Origin: CBFHWU01 sp965659665
GTDB lineage: Bacteria; Bacteroidota; Bacteroidia; Flavobacteriales; Flavobacteriaceae
Length of the DNA: 26,786 nucleotides
Assembly (NCBI GenBank): GCA_965659665.1
Contig: CBFHWU010000010.1
Span: forward strand, 1 to 26,786
Direction of reading: 5' to 3'
In this document: piece by piece, positions 7,762 to 15,848 of the stretch
How the letters are laid out: each line of letters begins with the position of its first letter
Numbering within the stretch: the first letter of the stretch is position 1
The notes under the pieces: model-generated
Databases searched by the model: none
Seen by the model: only the letters and a program-made list of their open reading frames with translations
What the model was told of the DNA's origin: nothing
Translations under genes and position numbers: made by a program

Positions 7762-8685
7762 ATGTTTTTAGAAACAAAACCTTCAGTTAATCAATCATTA
7801 AAATTCGATGCTTTTGAACGCTGTGGTATAGCAATGACGATCAAGCGTGAGGATTTGTTGCATCCCGTTGTTTCAGGAAATAAATTTAGAAAACTAAAAT
7901 ATAATTTTATTGAGGCCCAAAGAATGAACCATACCCAGTTACTAACTTTTGGAGGGGCTTATTCAAACCATTTGGCAGCAACAGCAGCAGCGGCGGCAAT
8001 TGTAGGGTTACAATCTGTTGGGATTGTAAGGGGGGATGAACTCAAAAACCGACCAAGGAATACTACATTAGCATATTGTGAAGAACAAGGAATGAAGTTA
8101 CATTTCGTTTCAAGAAAAGAATACCTCAATCGCCATCATTGGGATTTTCAACAATCATTACTCGAACAATTTGGGGAGGCCTATATTATTCCTGAGGGTG
8201 GGTTTAATAAATTAGCAATTAAAGGATGTGAAGAAATCCTGTCAAAGGATGATTCCATATTTGAAACGATAGCTGTTGCCGTAGGAACAGGAGGAACAAT
8301 GGCGGGAATTATTCAAAGTGTTCAGCCGCACCAAAAGGTTGTAGGGTTGCAGCTCACACAAGATGATCAAATAGTTAAACGTATTCGTACATTTGCACTT
8401 CATGATTGTTGGGAGTTGATTCAACATTTTGAAAAGTATGCAAAAACTACGGATAAACTTATCGAATTTGGAATTGATTTTTATGATCAAACAGGGATCG
8501 TTTTGGATCCAATTTACACAGGACCACTGATGTGGTATCTCGCAAGTCGTTTAAAAAATGGGATATGGAAATTTGGAACAAAAATATTAATGATTCATAC
8601 GGGAGGACTTCAAGCCATAGAAGGAATCAATGGACGTTTAAAAGCGCAAAAAAGCTCTTTGCTTTGGCCCTCCTACTCACCATAA
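7762..8685 (+). CDS. PLP-dependent ACC deaminase/D-cysteine desulfhydrase family enzyme
   Basis: A 307-residue fold-type II PLP enzyme. The PLP-binding Lys41 is in SGNKFRKL, the FGGAYSNH motif follows at about 70, the phosphate loop GTGGTMAG at about 173-180, and the C-terminal FEKYAKT, LDPIYTG and IHTGGLQAIEG segments are those of the 1-aminocyclopropane-1-carboxylate deaminase/D-cysteine desulfhydrase group. Related enzymes release ammonia or sulfide with 2-oxobutyrate or pyruvate; substrate cannot be told from sequence alone, and in flavobacteria D-cysteine or related amino acids are as likely as ACC. I chose ATG 7762 because a -7 box overlaps the earlier starts. The 3' end overlaps the next gene's frame by 120 nt or more, and about 17 residues extend beyond the usual family end. 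Confidence 0.88.
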   Translation: MFLETKPSVNQSLKFDAFERCGIAMTIKREDLLHPVVSGNKFRKLKYNFIEAQRMNHTQLLTFGGAYSNHLAATAAAAAIVGLQSVGIVRGDELKNRPRNTTLAYCEEQGMKLHFVSRKEYLNRHHWDFQQSLLEQFGEAYIIPEGGFNKLAIKGCEEILSKDDSIFETIAVAVGTGGTMAGIIQSVQPHQKVVGLQLTQDDQIVKRIRTFALHDCWELIQHFEKYAKTTDKLIEFGIDFYDQTGIVLDPIYTGPLMWYLASRLKNGIWKFGTKILMIHTGGLQAIEGINGRLKAQKSSLLWPSYSP

Positions 8686-9383
8686 CTTCTTGTGGATCAA
8701 AAAAACAGATTGTTTACAAAAAAGCCCCCCCCCAAAAGCCAAAAGTCAAAACTTCAAAACCCTATGACAAACCCATAAGTATGCACGACAGGATGCAAGC
8801 TTATGCTGTACAGTATTCAGAGATTGCACAAGAAGAAATGAAACAATTCAAAATCCCCGCAAGTATCACTTTAGCGCAGGGATTATTGGAATCTCAGGCA
8901 GGTGTTGGGCAACTGGCACAAAAAGCCAATAACCATTTCGGCATCAAGTGCCACAGAGAATGGAATGGAAAAAAGGTTTACCATGATGATGATGCCAAGG
9001 GAGAATGTTTTCGAAAATATAAAAACCCTCATGAATCCTACAGAGATCACTCTTTGTTTTTAGCGAATAGAGATCGATATTCTTCTCTTTTTAGACTCAG
9101 AAAAAACGATTATGAATCTTGGGCACATGGATTAAAAAAAGCAGGTTATGCGACTGACCCTCGTTATGCATATAAACTCATATCGCTTATTGAACGCTAT
9201 GAATTATGGCGATATGATGGAGGTAAATCTCAGCCAATTGTATCTACTGTACATGTTGTTCAAAAAGGAGATACACTTTATTCCCTATCCAAAAAATATC
9301 GTGTTTCGGTAGATAAATTAAAAAGCTTAAATAAATTAAAAACGACCAATATTCAAATTGGTCAAACCCTACAATTAGAATGA
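8565..9383 (+). CDS. Lipoprotein N-acetylglucosaminidase (GH73) with LysM domain
   Basis: The protein carries a lipoprotein signal (KKLFALALLLTITSC), a Pro/Lys-rich linker, a glucosaminidase domain starting at KIPASITLAQGLLESQAG (the Glu of LLES is the expected catalytic acid) and continuing through NNHFGIKC and the YATDPRYAYKL segment, and one C-terminal LysM domain (VVQKGDTLYSLSKKY ... IQIGQTLQLE). It should hydrolyse glycan strands of peptidoglycan in the periplasm. The start is unclear: GTG 8532 or ATG 8565 are the only ordinary in-frame candidates, both deep inside the upstream gene and both leaving a long charged N-region before the signal peptide (lipid Cys at residue 43 from ATG 8565). 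A C9 tract (8725-8733) lies 11 codons after the lipobox Cys. The stop overlaps hemL by ATGA. Confidence 0.85.
   Translation: MEIWNKNINDSYGRTSSHRRNQWTFKSAKKLFALALLLTITSCGSKKQIVYKKAPPQKPKVKTSKPYDKPISMHDRMQAYAVQYSEIAQEEMKQFKIPASITLAQGLLESQAGVGQLAQKANNHFGIKCHREWNGKKVYHDDDAKGECFRKYKNPHESYRDHSLFLANRDRYSSLFRLRKNDYESWAHGLKKAGYATDPRYAYKLISLIERYELWRYDGGKSQPIVSTVHVVQKGDTLYSLSKKYRVSVDKLKSLNKLKTTNIQIGQTLQLE
8725..8733 (+). repeat. Homopolymeric C9 tract within the glucosaminidase gene
   Basis: Nine consecutive C residues follow AAAAAAG and encode part of KKAPPQKP in the linker behind the lipobox. Such a run is exceptional in this A+T-rich sequence; loss or gain of one base would shift the frame early in the gene. 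Confidence 0.9.
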
Positions 9384-10666
9384 GATATCAAAGAAGTAGT
9401 GCTTTGTTTGAAGAAGCTAAAAAAGTAATTCCTGGAGGGGTAAACTCACCTGTTCGCGCTTTTAATGCAGTAGGAGGAACGCCAATTTTCATCGATCATG
9501 CTAAAGGCGCTTACCTTTACGATGCCGATGAGCATCAATATATCGATTTTATCTCCTCATGGGGACCTATGATTTTAGGTCATGCACACCCCAAGGTAGT
9601 GGATGCGATAAAAGATCGTGCTGATAAAGGCACCTCTTATGGAATTCCAACTGAATTGGAAACCGAAATAGCGTCCTTAGCAGTATCCATGGTTCCTAAT
9701 ATAGATCAAATTCGATTCGTCAATTCAGGAACTGAGGCTTGTATGAGTGCCGTAAGATTAGCAAGAGGATACACAAAAAAAGATAAAATAATAAAATTTG
9801 CGGGATGCTATCACGGACATTCAGATGCTTTTTTAATTCAAGCTGGAAGTGGCGCAGTTACATTTGGTAGCCCTAATAGCCCTGGTGTTACCCAAGGAAC
9901 AGCACAAGATACGGTATTGGCAAATTATAACGATCAGGCACAAGTCGAAGCTATTTTTAAGGCGAATCCTGATCAAATAGCAGCGATTATTATTGAGCCT
10001 GTTGCAGGAAATATGGGATGTATCCCTCCAAAGGAAGGGTTTCTAGAAAGCTTACGAAAGTTGTGTGATCAGTACAATGCCCTTCTTATTTTTGATGAGG
10101 TGATGACAGGTTTCCGATTAGCTAGAGGGGGAGCTCAAGAATTGCTAGGAATCGAGGCAGATATTGTTACTTTTGGAAAAGTGATTGGGGGAGGTCTTCC
10201 TGTTGGAGCTTTTGCTGCTCGTCATGAAATTATGCAACATTTAGCTCCTTTGGGACCTGTTTATCAGGCAGGGACATTGAGCGGTAATCCCTTGGCAATG
10301 ACTGCTGGGTTGACCATGTTAACTCTTCTTAATCAAGATAAAGAAGTGTATGGTCGATTAGCAGATAAAACGCAATATTTGCATCAACACATGGATAACC
10401 TATTAATTGAAAAAGGTATTCCTTTTCATATCAATCGAGTGGGTTCTATGATATCCTTACACTTTACAAACCAAAAAGTAGTTGACTTTAAAACGGCTAC
10501 ATTAGCTAATAATGACCATTTTAAACGTTACTTTCACGCTATGTTAGATCTAGGAGTTTATCTCCCTCCAAGTGCGTTTGAAAGCTATTTCCTCAATGAT
10601 GCCATTTCTTATGCTGACTTAGATAGGACCTGTGAAGCGTTTAAAGTATTTCTTAAAACATATTAA
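9380..10666 (+). CDS. hemL: Glutamate-1-semialdehyde 2,1-aminomutase
   Basis: HemL converts glutamate-1-semialdehyde to 5-aminolevulinate, the committed C5-pathway precursor of heme and other tetrapyrroles. The 428-residue product shows the family start (SSALFEEAKKVIPGGVNSPV), GTEACMSAVRLARG, the FDEVMTGFR segment and the PLP-binding Lys267 in TFGKVIGGG. Length is normal. Its ATG overlaps the glucosaminidase stop by four bases (ATGA), so translation may be coupled to that gene. The stop overlaps that of the convergent metalloprotease gene by four bases, sharing the palindrome TTAA. Confidence 0.97.
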   Translation: MRYQRSSALFEEAKKVIPGGVNSPVRAFNAVGGTPIFIDHAKGAYLYDADEHQYIDFISSWGPMILGHAHPKVVDAIKDRADKGTSYGIPTELETEIASLAVSMVPNIDQIRFVNSGTEACMSAVRLARGYTKKDKIIKFAGCYHGHSDAFLIQAGSGAVTFGSPNSPGVTQGTAQDTVLANYNDQAQVEAIFKANPDQIAAIIIEPVAGNMGCIPPKEGFLESLRKLCDQYNALLIFDEVMTGFRLARGGAQELLGIEADIVTFGKVIGGGLPVGAFAARHEIMQHLAPLGPVYQAGTLSGNPLAMTAGLTMLTLLNQDKEVYGRLADKTQYLHQHMDNLLIEKGIPFHINRVGSMISLHFTNQKVVDFKTATLANNDHFKRYFHAMLDLGVYLPPSAFESYFLNDAISYADLDRTCEAFKVFLKTY

Positions 10667-13164
10667 TTTCTAGGGTTTAAAATAGTGTTAATACGTTCAA
10701 TGGCATCGTTAAGGTGGTACCTGTTGTTTTGACCTTTAATATTAGGTAACGAACTTATAATCATTGCTTTCAAGTTGACTAACTGTGCTCTGGCTACTGA
10801 TCGAATGTCGGAATGATCCACCAATACTCGAGTTTGTTTGCTGTAATAAGACCTTGAATTAGACTGATTTTCAGTCATCAAATAAGCCAAACGATCGATG
10901 TAGGCACGTTGAAGATTTCGACGATATACATCTATTGGTTTGTTGGTATAAAGTTCATTCCAAATCCCTTTTCTTAAATCGGTCATCATTTCAACAAGAG
11001 TGTAAGCATCTTCCCCATTTAAAGCTTCGTTTTCGCTCATTCGGGCTAAACGACCAAAACTTAAAATATTATGGAGTGTTCTACTTTGAGTTCTCCTTAT
11101 TCGATCTAATGAACCATCAAATTCAATTCTGCCTACAATTTCTTTGTTAATAAGCCAGTATGGCGTTTCGAAGAGTTGATGGTGTATAAAAGTCAAACAT
11201 TTTTTTTGGTGTAATTTATCCACATGTTCATATACTGCTCCTTGCTGATCATAGGTCTTGGAATATTTATATACCCCACCAATATTAGAGCTCACATGCC
11301 CCATATATCGACTAAATTGTGAGATAAGCTGGCCATATAAGCTATTTAAATCACTGTAATCCTTCCCTTTTTCTGTGGTCCATTCCATCAGATTGGGTAA
11401 GATGCGTTTTAGGTTTTCAATCCCATAATGACTTGCTTTGATCGCATCATCTCCCAAATCTTCTGTTTGTGAACTTGGGTCAATGATTTCTCCAAATTGT
11501 TGTTCACCAAAACGATACACAGGGTCGTCTTGGTGGTTTAAAATCCATTGATGTAAGATTGGTTTTTCGTCTTCAGCTTGAACTGCTTCGAGAATAGGTC
11601 GATATCCCCATCGAACAGCATATTTGTCATAAACACCAACTTTGGGAAAAAGGGAAACGACTTCGTCTTCGGGTTGTGCAATGTAGTTGAGACGAGCGTA
11701 ATCCATGATGGAGGGTGATGTACCAAACTTTTCAGTAAAAGATTTTGAGCGTAATGAATCTACCGGAAATGCAGCGCTACTTGCCATATTGTGAGGCAGA
11801 CCAATAGTGTGACCGACTTCATGGGCAGCAATAAAACGGATAAGTTCGCCCATTGCTTCTTCTTTAAAGGTCACTTTTCTTGCCAATGGATTAACGGCTG
11901 AAGTTTGAATAAAGTACCAATTTCGAAGTAAAGTCATCACATTGTGATACCAATTGATATCGGATTCTAATATTTCGCCACTGCGAGGATCACTCACATG
12001 TGGCCCATTGGCATTGGGAATGGAAGATGCCAAATATCGAAATACAGAGTACCGAACATCTTCAGGACTCCATTCAGGATCCTCTTCCACACTTGGTGGG
12101 TCTTTAGCAATGATCGCATTTTTGAAACCTGCTTCTTCAAAAGCGACTTGCCATTCTTCAATTCCTTGTTTGATATAAGGAATCCATTTTTTGGGCGTAG
12201 CTCTATCAATATAGTAAACAATAGGTTTTTTTGGCTCGACTAATTCGCCGCGTTTAAATTTCTCTATGTCCTCTTCTTTGACTTCCAAACGCCAACGATC
12301 AAGATAACGCACAGTTTTACTCTTTTGAACCTCCAACCCATAGTCTGTTTGACTCCTCGAAAACCACCCCACTCGTTCATCGAAGTAACGACGCCTCATC
12401 GGCTCTTTTGGAAGTAAAATCATAGAGTTGTTTATTTCGATGCTAATTGAGCCTGTGCTAGAACTGGATGGGGGACTGCTCGAATAATACGTTTTTACAT
12501 GTCTTGATTCAATATTTTTTGGATAGCTTTTCAGATGTTCAATAAATGACCTTGAACGATCAAGTCCACTAATTTTATATGTTTTTCTTCTTGAGTTTGG
12601 AAACCCTATGGCTTTGATATCTTCTTCAAAAAATGCATTGACCTGAATAACCGTCGATAGGGAATCTTTTCCTATGGTTTTTATATCGAAACTGTATAAA
12701 ACAGGCTCAAAGTTTGAATTTGTCACGGCTTCCTGAATAGGAAGAGAATCGGCAGCAAAAATCTGATGAGATACCACTCTTAGTAATACTTTATTTGATC
12801 TTTTTTCCCAACGCAGAACCTGAGTATTTTGTTTTGCTCCACCAAACCCCAAGCCATAAGAGGTTTTGGAAATTCGAGTCACCATCAACATTTCTGCTCC
12901 AAATAAACTGTCGGGAATTTCATAAAAGTAATCTTCCTCAACTTTGTGCATTGTAAACAAACCTTGATCTGATTCCGCTTTATCGGTAATGACTTTTTCA
13001 AATGGTTGAATTCCATTTTTGTTTCTTGGCTTTGATTTTTTTAAGGAATCAGTAACCATTTCTTGTTTGATTTTTTTCTTAAAGAGTTGGCTCTTTTTTT
13101 GAGCCTCAACTGTTGTAATAGAAAATGCAACGAATAAAATTGATAGACAAATTTTTTTGTTCAT
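10663..13164 (-). CDS. Secreted zinc-dependent metalloprotease (DUF5117/DUF4953 type)
   Basis: An 833-residue protein with a cleavable signal peptide (MNKKICLSILFVAFSITTVEA, then QKK). The metzincin-type zinc site HEVGHTIGLPH gives ligands H448, H452 and H458 with catalytic E449, followed by SIMDYARLNY, a plausible Met-turn. The N-terminal half (EEDYFYEIPDSLFGAEML, GLGFGGAKQNTQVLRWEK) and the long C-terminal part match what I know of the Bacteroidota DUF5118/DUF5117/DUF4953 protease family. Substrate unknown; it should act in the periplasm or outside. No T9SS C-terminal sorting domain is apparent. It lies 58 nt downstream of lysS on the same strand and could share its transcript. It is convergent and overlapping with hemL. 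Confidence 0.9.
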   Translation of the reverse strand: MNKKICLSILFVAFSITTVEAQKKSQLFKKKIKQEMVTDSLKKSKPRNKNGIQPFEKVITDKAESDQGLFTMHKVEEDYFYEIPDSLFGAEMLMVTRISKTSYGLGFGGAKQNTQVLRWEKRSNKVLLRVVSHQIFAADSLPIQEAVTNSNFEPVLYSFDIKTIGKDSLSTVIQVNAFFEEDIKAIGFPNSRRKTYKISGLDRSRSFIEHLKSYPKNIESRHVKTYYSSSPPSSSSTGSISIEINNSMILLPKEPMRRRYFDERVGWFSRSQTDYGLEVQKSKTVRYLDRWRLEVKEEDIEKFKRGELVEPKKPIVYYIDRATPKKWIPYIKQGIEEWQVAFEEAGFKNAIIAKDPPSVEEDPEWSPEDVRYSVFRYLASSIPNANGPHVSDPRSGEILESDINWYHNVMTLLRNWYFIQTSAVNPLARKVTFKEEAMGELIRFIAAHEVGHTIGLPHNMASSAAFPVDSLRSKSFTEKFGTSPSIMDYARLNYIAQPEDEVVSLFPKVGVYDKYAVRWGYRPILEAVQAEDEKPILHQWILNHQDDPVYRFGEQQFGEIIDPSSQTEDLGDDAIKASHYGIENLKRILPNLMEWTTEKGKDYSDLNSLYGQLISQFSRYMGHVSSNIGGVYKYSKTYDQQGAVYEHVDKLHQKKCLTFIHHQLFETPYWLINKEIVGRIEFDGSLDRIRRTQSRTLHNILSFGRLARMSENEALNGEDAYTLVEMMTDLRKGIWNELYTNKPIDVYRRNLQRAYIDRLAYLMTENQSNSRSYYSKQTRVLVDHSDIRSVARAQLVNLKAMIISSLPNIKGQNNRYHLNDAIERINTILNPRN

Positions 13165-13222
13165 ATTATAGGATTGATTAATGTTTAAGTATGATTATGA
13201 AATAAAGTAACTAAAATAAAGG

Positions 13223-14914
13223 TTAAATTAGATGAACGAATAATTCTTCTTCATTTTTAATCACTTTGACAAGATTGTTTTTGACGAGTCCTTTGATGGC
13301 GGTATCCCATTTTTTGTTGCTTAAGCCTGCTCTTGTTTTTAATTCATTGAGTTTAATTTGTTTCACTTTTGATAGGATTTCAAATATAGACTTTTCATTG
13401 TCACGCAAAGGGATACTCTTTTTTTCGGGTCGCATTTGTGGAAAAAACAGGACCTCCTGAATAGAATTATTATTGGTCATTAACATCACTAAGCGATCAA
13501 TTCCGATCCCAATTCCTGATGTAGGAGGCATCCCATATTCAAGAGCCCGTAAAAAATCTTGATCGATAAACATCGCTTCATCATCTCCTTTTTCGGAGAG
13601 TTGAAGCTGTGCTTCAAAACGCTCTCTTTGATCAATTGGATCATTTAATTCAGAATAGGCATTGGCCAGCTCTTTACCGTTAACAAGTAATTCAAAACGT
13701 TCAGTCAGCCCAGGTTTATCTCGATGGGCTTTGGTTAAAGGGCTCATCTCTTTTGGGTAATCAGTAATGAAAGTGGGTTGTACATAATGATGTTCACAAC
13801 GCTCTCCAAAAATCTCATCTATCAGTTTACCTACTCCCATTGTTTGATCTACTTCTAACCCTAAAGACGTAGCGGTTTTTCGCAATTCTTCTTCATTCAT
13901 TTCTGCAACATCAATGCCTGTATGTTGATGAATCGCATCTAATATTGGAACACGTGGATAAGGAGGTTTAAATTCAATTTGATGATTTCCCACAGATATA
14001 ATTGAACTTCCCGTCGCGTTTACTGCTACTTGTTCTAATAAATTTTCGGTAGTCTTCATCATCCAATGATAATCTTTATACGCAACGTATAACTCCATGA
14101 CCGTAAACTCTGGATTATGCGTGCGGTCCATTCCCTCATTGCGAAAGTCTTTAGCAAATTCATATACACCATCTAAACCACCTACTATAAGTCTTTTTAA
14201 ATATAATTCGTTTGCAATACGCAAGTAAAGAGGAATATTTAAAGCATTGTGATGGGTCAAAAAAGGACGAGCGGATGCGCCTCCTGCAATGGGTTGTAAA
14301 ATTGGTGTTTCCACTTCTAAATATTCTCGTTCATTAAAAAAAGAACGTATTGTATTCGTGATTTTTGTTCGGATAATAAACGTGTCTTTTACTTGTGGAT
14401 TTACAATCAAGTCCACATAACGCATTCGATAACGCTGTTCAGGATCACTAAAACCATCGTATATATTTCCTTCCGAATCTTTTTTTGGTAAGGGTAAAGG
14501 TCTGAGCGATTTGCTTAAAAGCTTAAAATTTGTGACTTGAATTGTTTTTTCACCTACTTGAGTAGTAAATAAAGTACCGTGTACACCAATAATATCGCCA
14601 ATGTCTAAAAGTTTTTTATAAACTTCATTATACATGGTTTTGTCCTCACCAGAGCAAATTTCATCTCTATTGAAATATAATTGAATTCGACCTGAACTAT
14701 CTTGAAGTTCGGCAAAGCTCGCTTTTCCTTGAATTCGACGTGACATTAATCTTCCGGCTACGGTAACTTTTTGACCCTCATCAAAGTTATTTTTTATTTC
14801 AGCACTAGTATGGGTGAGGTGAAATTGGGCGGCTGGATAAGGCTCAATACCTAAGGCGCGAAGTTGAGTTAATTTTTCTCTACGGATTAATTCTTGTTCT
14901 GAACGATCGGACAT
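13223..14914 (-). CDS. lysS: Lysyl-tRNA synthetase (class II) with C-terminal extension
   Basis: LysRS charges tRNA-Lys. From ATG 14914 the product has 563 residues: an anticodon-binding OB fold (VTVAGRLMSRRIQGKASFAE), class II motif 2 (FRNEGMDRTHNPEFTVMELY) and motif 3 (GIGIGIDRLVML). After the usual end (FFPQMRPEKK) come about 65 more residues resembling a winged helix (LNELKTRAGLSNKKWDTAIK), an extension I associate with flavobacterial LysRS. The frame is open to an upstream start at 14986, but the -7 box TATCTTTG (14941-14934) lies within that part and MSDRSEQELIRREKL is the conserved start. It is divergent to the YqaE-type gene. Confidence 0.96.
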   Translation of the reverse strand: MSDRSEQELIRREKLTQLRALGIEPYPAAQFHLTHTSAEIKNNFDEGQKVTVAGRLMSRRIQGKASFAELQDSSGRIQLYFNRDEICSGEDKTMYNEVYKKLLDIGDIIGVHGTLFTTQVGEKTIQVTNFKLLSKSLRPLPLPKKDSEGNIYDGFSDPEQRYRMRYVDLIVNPQVKDTFIIRTKITNTIRSFFNEREYLEVETPILQPIAGGASARPFLTHHNALNIPLYLRIANELYLKRLIVGGLDGVYEFAKDFRNEGMDRTHNPEFTVMELYVAYKDYHWMMKTTENLLEQVAVNATGSSIISVGNHQIEFKPPYPRVPILDAIHQHTGIDVAEMNEEELRKTATSLGLEVDQTMGVGKLIDEIFGERCEHHYVQPTFITDYPKEMSPLTKAHRDKPGLTERFELLVNGKELANAYSELNDPIDQRERFEAQLQLSEKGDDEAMFIDQDFLRALEYGMPPTSGIGIGIDRLVMLMTNNNSIQEVLFFPQMRPEKKSIPLRDNEKSIFEILSKVKQIKLNELKTRAGLSNKKWDTAIKGLVKNNLVKVIKNEEELFVHLI

Positions 14915-14933
14915 TATCTCTTTTATTATTACA

Positions 14934-14941
14934 CAAAGATA
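14934..14941 (-). promoter_or_regulatory. -7 box of the lysS promoter (TATCTTTG)
   Basis: An exact TAnnTTTG match on the minus strand, ending 19 nt before the lysS ATG at 14914. No clear -33 TTG is seen. Together with the YqaE promoter it forms a compact divergent promoter region. Confidence 0.55.
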
Positions 14942-14951
14942 ATCATAAGCC

Positions 14952-14978
14952 TTGGTTTTTAGCATATTCCTATATTTG
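14952..14978 (+). promoter_or_regulatory. Promoter of the YqaE-lipB pair
   Basis: TTG (14952-14954), a 16-nt spacer and TATATTTG (14971-14978), an exact -7 match. The box ends 8 nt before the ATG at 14987, so the leader should be only a few bases long. Confidence 0.6.
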
Positions 14979-14986
14979 TTGCTCAT

Positions 14987-15154
14987 ATGAGCCTATTACG
15001 TGTTTTACTTGCTATTTTTTTTCCACCATTAGCTGTTTTGGATCGAGGTTGCGGGTCCATTTTAATTGTTTTTTTGCTTACCCTTGCAGGATGGGTTCCG
15101 GGGGTAATTGCTGCTTTGGTAATTCTTAACAACCCCCAATCAGAAAATGAATAA
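14987..15154 (+). CDS. YqaE/Pmp3 family small membrane protein
   Basis: A 55-residue frame from ATG 14987 to TAA 15154. It has the full family pattern: first hydrophobic helix ending in LAIFFPPLAVLDRGCG, a short polar turn, and a second helix with LLTLAGWVPGVIAALVI. Members of this proteolipid family (Pmp3 in yeast, YqaE in bacteria) are two-helix plasma-membrane proteins linked to membrane potential and salt or cold stress; the role here is inferred from the family only. The final eight bases, ATGAATAA, contain the lipB start, so lipB is in the same operon and probably translationally coupled. Confidence 0.93.
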   Translation: MSLLRVLLAIFFPPLAVLDRGCGSILIVFLLTLAGWVPGVIAALVILNNPQSENE

Positions 15155-15848
15155 ACAAGTTTTTTTAAAAGAATTGCATCAAAAGACTTACCAACAAGTT
15201 TGGGATATGCAACAAATTTTGTTTCAACAAATCATTGATACAAAAGTTTCCAACAGACGCAAACAAGAAAATTTTCCTACTTCTAATCATTTTCTTTTTG
15301 TGGAACATCCCCCGGTATTTACTTTAGGAAAAACTGGAAAAATAGAACATTTACTGCTTACAGAGAAAGAACTTCATAAAAAAGGAATCCAATTTATTAA
15401 AACGAATAGGGGCGGAGATATTACGTTTCATGGTCCTGGTCAAATAGTGGGGTACCCTATTTTGGATTTAGATAATTTTTTTACTGATATCCATAAATAT
15501 TTACGCTTATTAGAAGAAGTAGTGATTCGTACTTTAGCCGAATATGGGGTGAAGGGCGAACGAAGTTCGGGTGAAACTGGAGTTTGGATTGATGTGAATA
15601 CCCCTTTTGCACGAAAAATATGTGCTTTTGGTGTTCGTGCTAGTCGATGGGTAACTATGCATGGATTTGCTTTTAATGTTAATACGGACTTGCGCTATTT
15701 TGATTATATTATTCCTTGTGGTATTCGCGGTAAGGGTGTGACCTCCTTATCTAAAGAAATTCAGCAGAAAGAAATGGATATGTTAAAAGTAAAAAAAACC
15801 ATTCAAAAACACTTTGCTGATCTTTTTGAGGTTGAGTGGGTTTATTGA
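15147..15848 (+). CDS. lipB: Lipoyl(octanoyl) transferase LipB
   Basis: LipB moves the octanoyl group from acyl carrier protein to the lipoyl domains of 2-oxoacid dehydrogenases and the glycine cleavage H protein. The 233-residue protein has the family motifs RGGDITFHGPGQIVGYPI, SSGETGVWI, the catalytic Lys157 in RKICAFG and catalytic Cys191 in IIPCGIRGKGVTSL. Length is normal. The ATG lies within the last codons of the YqaE-type gene (8-nt overlap). The 3' end overlaps that of the convergent lipoprotein gene by seven bases. Confidence 0.96.
   Translation: MNKQVFLKELHQKTYQQVWDMQQILFQQIIDTKVSNRRKQENFPTSNHFLFVEHPPVFTLGKTGKIEHLLLTEKELHKKGIQFIKTNRGGDITFHGPGQIVGYPILDLDNFFTDIHKYLRLLEEVVIRTLAEYGVKGERSSGETGVWIDVNTPFARKICAFGVRASRWVTMHGFAFNVNTDLRYFDYIIPCGIRGKGVTSLSKEIQQKEMDMLKVKKTIQKHFADLFEVEWVY

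Noticed and set aside
8683..8733. Programmed frameshift at A6GC9 that might fuse the PLP enzyme to the glucosaminidase
   Set aside because: The PLP enzyme frame ends in TAA at 8685, before the tract, so slippage there cannot join the two proteins.
11994..12243. Open frames on both strands within the metalloprotease gene
   Set aside because: They are other-frame shadows of a well-supported 833-codon gene and show no recognisable protein pattern.
14915..14986. N-terminal extension of LysRS starting at 14986
   Set aside because: The extension contains the lysS -7 box and overlaps the divergent YqaE promoter; family proteins start near MSDRSEQEL.
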